Assembly (NCBI GenBank): GCA_010671965.1
Contig: JAAHIC010000171.1
Location: 1-8,038, forward strand
Direction of reading: 5' to 3'
DNA length: 8,038 nt
Origin: Leptolyngbya sp. SIO4C5
Lineage (GTDB): Bacteria; Cyanobacteriota; Cyanobacteriia; Phormidesmidales; Phormidesmidaceae
The position numbers were made by a program, and so were the translations under genes. This document shows positions 6,499-8,038 of the stretch, one piece after another. A model generated the notes under the pieces. It did no database searches, was not told where the DNA came from, and was given only the letters and a program-made list of their open reading frames with translations. How positions within the stretch are numbered: position 1 is the first letter of the stretch; every line of letters starts with the position of its first letter.

Positions 6499-7095
6499 AT
6501 GTCGGCTCCTCCTACCAAAATCAAATTTTTAGTAGAACCTACCTCAGACGCCTGGCTGCAGCAAGCACTGGGTAATATCGATACTGTTTTGCTCGATCAC
6601 TCCCACTGTGAGCGCAAAGCTGCCAGCGCTGCGCTTAACTTCATGTTTCGCTATCCCTCCAGCCGCGAACTGGTCAGGGCACTGACGACAATTGCCCAAG
6701 AAGAACTCAGCCACTTTGAGCTGGTAAACCAGTGGCTAGAGCGACGACAAATTCCTTTGGGGCCGCTGCCGCCGCCGCCCTACGGGGCCACGCTCAAAGC
6801 GCAAATGCGTCATAATGAGCCTCAGCGGATGTTAGACATGCTACTGGTTTCAGCCCTAATCGAGGCCCGTAGCCATGAGCGGCTAGGGCTGCTAGCTCAG
6901 CACTGCCCGGAACCAGAACTGGCCCAGTTTTATCACAGCTTGATGGCATCTGAAGCCCGTCACTACGGTATTTACTGGACGCTGGCGACGACCTATTTTG
7001 AGCGATCGCAAGTTGAGACGCGCCTGATGGAGCTAGCCCAGGTGGAAAGTGATATCCTAGCGACGCTGCATCCCGAACCTCGCATTCACAGCTAG
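6499..7095 (+). CDS. miaE: tRNA 2-methylthio-N6-isopentenyladenosine-37 hydroxylase
   Basis: MiaE is an O2-dependent non-haem diiron monooxygenase that hydroxylates the isopentenyl group of ms2i6A37 to ms2io6A37 in tRNAs reading U-starting codons, after MiaA and MiaB. The 198 residues show the ferritin-like four-helix ligand set: Glu38 (HCERKA), Glu69 and His72 (EELSH), Glu122 (LIEARSHERL), Glu152 and His155 (SEARHY), giving two ExxH pairs plus two single Glu. The length is usual for the family. Residues 89-95 read PLPPPPY, with four consecutive prolines, a sequence type known to stall ribosomes without EF-P. ATG 6499 has no clear ribosome binding site, so translation may be coupled to or depend on the upstream transcript. 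The stop is 5 nt before the next gene's start. One HIP1 copy lies inside. Confidence 0.92.
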   Translation: MSAPPTKIKFLVEPTSDAWLQQALGNIDTVLLDHSHCERKAASAALNFMFRYPSSRELVRALTTIAQEELSHFELVNQWLERRQIPLGPLPPPPYGATLKAQMRHNEPQRMLDMLLVSALIEARSHERLGLLAQHCPEPELAQFYHSLMASEARHYGIYWTLATTYFERSQVETRLMELAQVESDILATLHPEPRIHS

Positions 7096-7100
7096 CAGCT

Positions 7101-7589
7101 ATGCAAGCTCAGTATCAAGATTTTCTAATTCGGGACTGGCAGCCTAGCGATCGCCAAGTTGCTGCCGCTGTGATCAAAACCGTCCTGGCTGAATACGGTT
7201 TAGGCTGGGAACCGGAGCAAACTGACCGGGACGCCATTGACGTAGAAGTCTGCTATTGGCAAGCAGGGGGAGAATTCTGGGTTGTGGAGCGGCAAGGCAA
7301 AATCGTCGGCACCGCCGGATACTACCCAATTGAGCGAGGACAGCAGGCAGCCGAAATTCGCAAAATGTATCTGCTGGCCTCAGCGCGGGGTCTGGGCCTA
7401 GGCAAATTTCTGCTGGAGCAGCTAGAAAAAGCGATCGCAGCCAGACAGTTTCAGCAAATTTGGATTGAAACCGCTAGCGTGCTGCAGCAGGCCGTGAGCC
7501 TATACGAAAAGAACGGTTACCAAAAGGCTGCAGGTGTTGCTACCTGTCGATGCGATTTAGTGTACGTCAAGCCCGTTGGCGTTTCCTAA
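7101..7589 (+). CDS. GNAT-family N-acetyltransferase
   Basis: This is a single-domain GCN5-related acetyltransferase of 162 residues that would move an acetyl group from acetyl-CoA to an unknown amine. Visible parts are strands around WVVERQGKIVGTAGYYP (60-76), the motif A strand EIRKMYLL (85-92), the pyrophosphate-binding loop RGLGLGKFLLEQL (96-108), and the motif B tail QQAVSLYEKNGYQKA (129-143) with its usual LYEKNGY. The substrate cannot be told from sequence. The start is ATG five nt after the miaE stop with no Shine-Dalgarno, so translational coupling to miaE is likely. It is probably the last gene of the operon, since a strong -10 element follows. Two HIP1 copies lie inside. Confidence 0.88.
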   Translation: MQAQYQDFLIRDWQPSDRQVAAAVIKTVLAEYGLGWEPEQTDRDAIDVEVCYWQAGGEFWVVERQGKIVGTAGYYPIERGQQAAEIRKMYLLASARGLGLGKFLLEQLEKAIAARQFQQIWIETASVLQQAVSLYEKNGYQKAAGVATCRCDLVYVKPVGVS

Positions 7590-7595
7590 GTTCGC

Positions 7596-7601
7596 TATAA
7601 T
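7596..7601 (+). promoter_or_regulatory. Consensus -10 element ahead of coaD
   Basis: A perfect TATAAT, in the context GCTATAAT, lies 27 nt before the GTG start of coaD, giving a leader of about 20 nt. The -35 region is poor: TTGGCG at 7576-7581 is only 14 nt away, shorter than usual. It may be an activator-dependent or -10-only promoter, or chance. coaD could also be read through from the acetyltransferase, 39 nt upstream. Confidence 0.45.
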
Positions 7602-7628
7602 CCCTTCATTGAGTCTGGTTGAGACGAC

Positions 7629-8038
7629 GTGCTTGCTATCTATCCTGGAAGCTTTGATCCTATTACCTTTGGGCATTTAGACATTATTACTCGCGCCTGT
7701 CGCCTATTTGAACGGGTGGTGGTGGTTGTTTCCCATAATCCGGGCAAATCGCCGCTGTTTTCGGTGACTAAGCGAATTGATCAAATTGGTCAGTCAACTC
7801 AGCATCTGACCAACGTTGAGATTGATAGCTATGACGGTTTAACCGTAACCTATGCGAGAATGCGAAAGGCACAGGTACTTTTACGCGGGCTAAGAGTTCT
7901 TTCAGATTTTGAGAAAGAACTGCAAATGGCTCACACCAATAAAACGCTTTCTGACGAAATAGAAACGGTTTTTTTGGCCACCTCCACCGAGTACGGTTTT
8001 CTTAGCAGCAGCCTAGTTAAGGAAATTGCCAAATTTGG
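7629..8038 (+). CDS. coaD: Phosphopantetheine adenylyltransferase (partial, 3' end outside window)
   Basis: This enzyme joins 4'-phosphopantetheine and ATP to give dephospho-CoA and pyrophosphate, the penultimate step of CoA synthesis. The frame opens at GTG 7629 and stays open for 136 codons to the window edge. The family is usually about 160 residues, so roughly the last 25 are missing. Signatures are [13 protein letters not shown] (4-16), including the nucleotidyltransferase motif TFGH (13-16), then LLRGLR (84-89), and [11 protein letters not shown] (124-134), the equivalent of the ISSxxVKEI ATP-site motif. The GTG start is supported by the conserved AIYPGSFDP block, which begins two residues later; the ribosome binding site is weak (GAG at 7619-7623). 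It is probably expressed from its own promoter and not strictly part of the preceding operon. Confidence 0.95.
   Translation, partial: MLAIYPGSFDPITFGHLDIITRACRLFERVVVVVSHNPGKSPLFSVTKRIDQIGQSTQHLTNVEIDSYDGLTVTYARMRKAQVLLRGLRVLSDFEKELQMAHTNKTLSDEIETVFLATSTEYGFLSSSLVKEIAKF

Larger units (their letters stand above)
175..7438. repeat. HIP1 octamers (GCGATCGC), at least 18 dispersed copies
   Basis: Exact GCGATCGC palindromes start at 175, 700, 1361, 1553, 3016, 3056, 3389, 3441, 3819, 3946, 4572, 4821, 5205, 5567, 6258, 7002, 7147 and 7431. HIP1 is a known, highly over-represented motif of many cyanobacterial genomes and is the best taxonomic evidence here. Seventeen copies lie in genes: three in glyA, six in the GT39 gene, four in cinA, one each in aroQ and miaE, and two in the acetyltransferase. 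One (1553-1560) is intergenic. None was found in the WecA-like gene, the 46-residue gene or the visible part of coaD. Counted by eye, so a copy could have been missed. Confidence 0.95.

Noticed and set aside
1..8038. Defence system, prophage, transposase, CRISPR or toxin-antitoxin module
   Set aside because: All clear genes belong to housekeeping or envelope families; there are no direct repeats with spacers, integrase signatures or compositional islands visible.

Overview
The window looks like core chromosome of a cyanobacterium. The main sign is the dispersed palindrome GCGATCGC (HIP1): I count at least 18 exact copies in about 8 kb, where chance predicts about 0.1 with equal base use. The proteins also have a cyanobacterial look: the MoaB-like/NMN-deamidase fusion CinA, a MiaE-type diiron tRNA hydroxylase, type II dehydroquinase and an MraY/WecA-like transferase. 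I cannot assign a genus; a Leptolyngbya-like filamentous lineage is only a guess from base composition and HIP1 density.

Layout, left to right. Positions 1-132 are a leader holding a GC-rich hairpin next to an A-run, followed by glyA (133-1416, +, GTG start). A 207-nt gap carries a strong hairpin terminator and a plausible promoter. It is followed by a WecA/TagO-type polyprenyl-phosphate sugar-1-phosphate transferase (1624-2685, +). This gene runs tail to tail, with a 7-bp overlap, into a family-39 polyprenyl-linked glycosyltransferase (2679-4289, -). A 103-nt divergent gap leads to cinA (best start 4393, to 5643, +).

Beyond cinA, a 183-nt leader with two candidate promoters precedes a 46-residue protein (5827-5967). 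It is followed closely on the same strand by aroQ (5997-6449, TTG start), miaE (6499-7095) and a GNAT acetyltransferase (7101-7589). These four are probably one operon, with gaps of 29, 49 and 5 nt. A perfect TATAAT then precedes coaD, which runs off the right edge (7629 to beyond 8038).

How the genes work together: the left half pairs one-carbon metabolism (GlyA) with a polyprenyl-lipid glycan module, in which WecA-like initiates and GT39 transfers from a lipid-linked sugar. The right half is housekeeping: NAD repair or salvage (CinA), the shikimate pathway (AroQ), tRNA A37 hydroxylation (MiaE) and CoA synthesis (CoaD). No tRNA, rRNA, transposase, CRISPR array, toxin-antitoxin pair or defence system is visible. 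The most interesting item is the 46-residue small protein with an amphipathic helix and an acidic proline-rich tail. The rest is ordinary, with a few regulatory structures worth checking.
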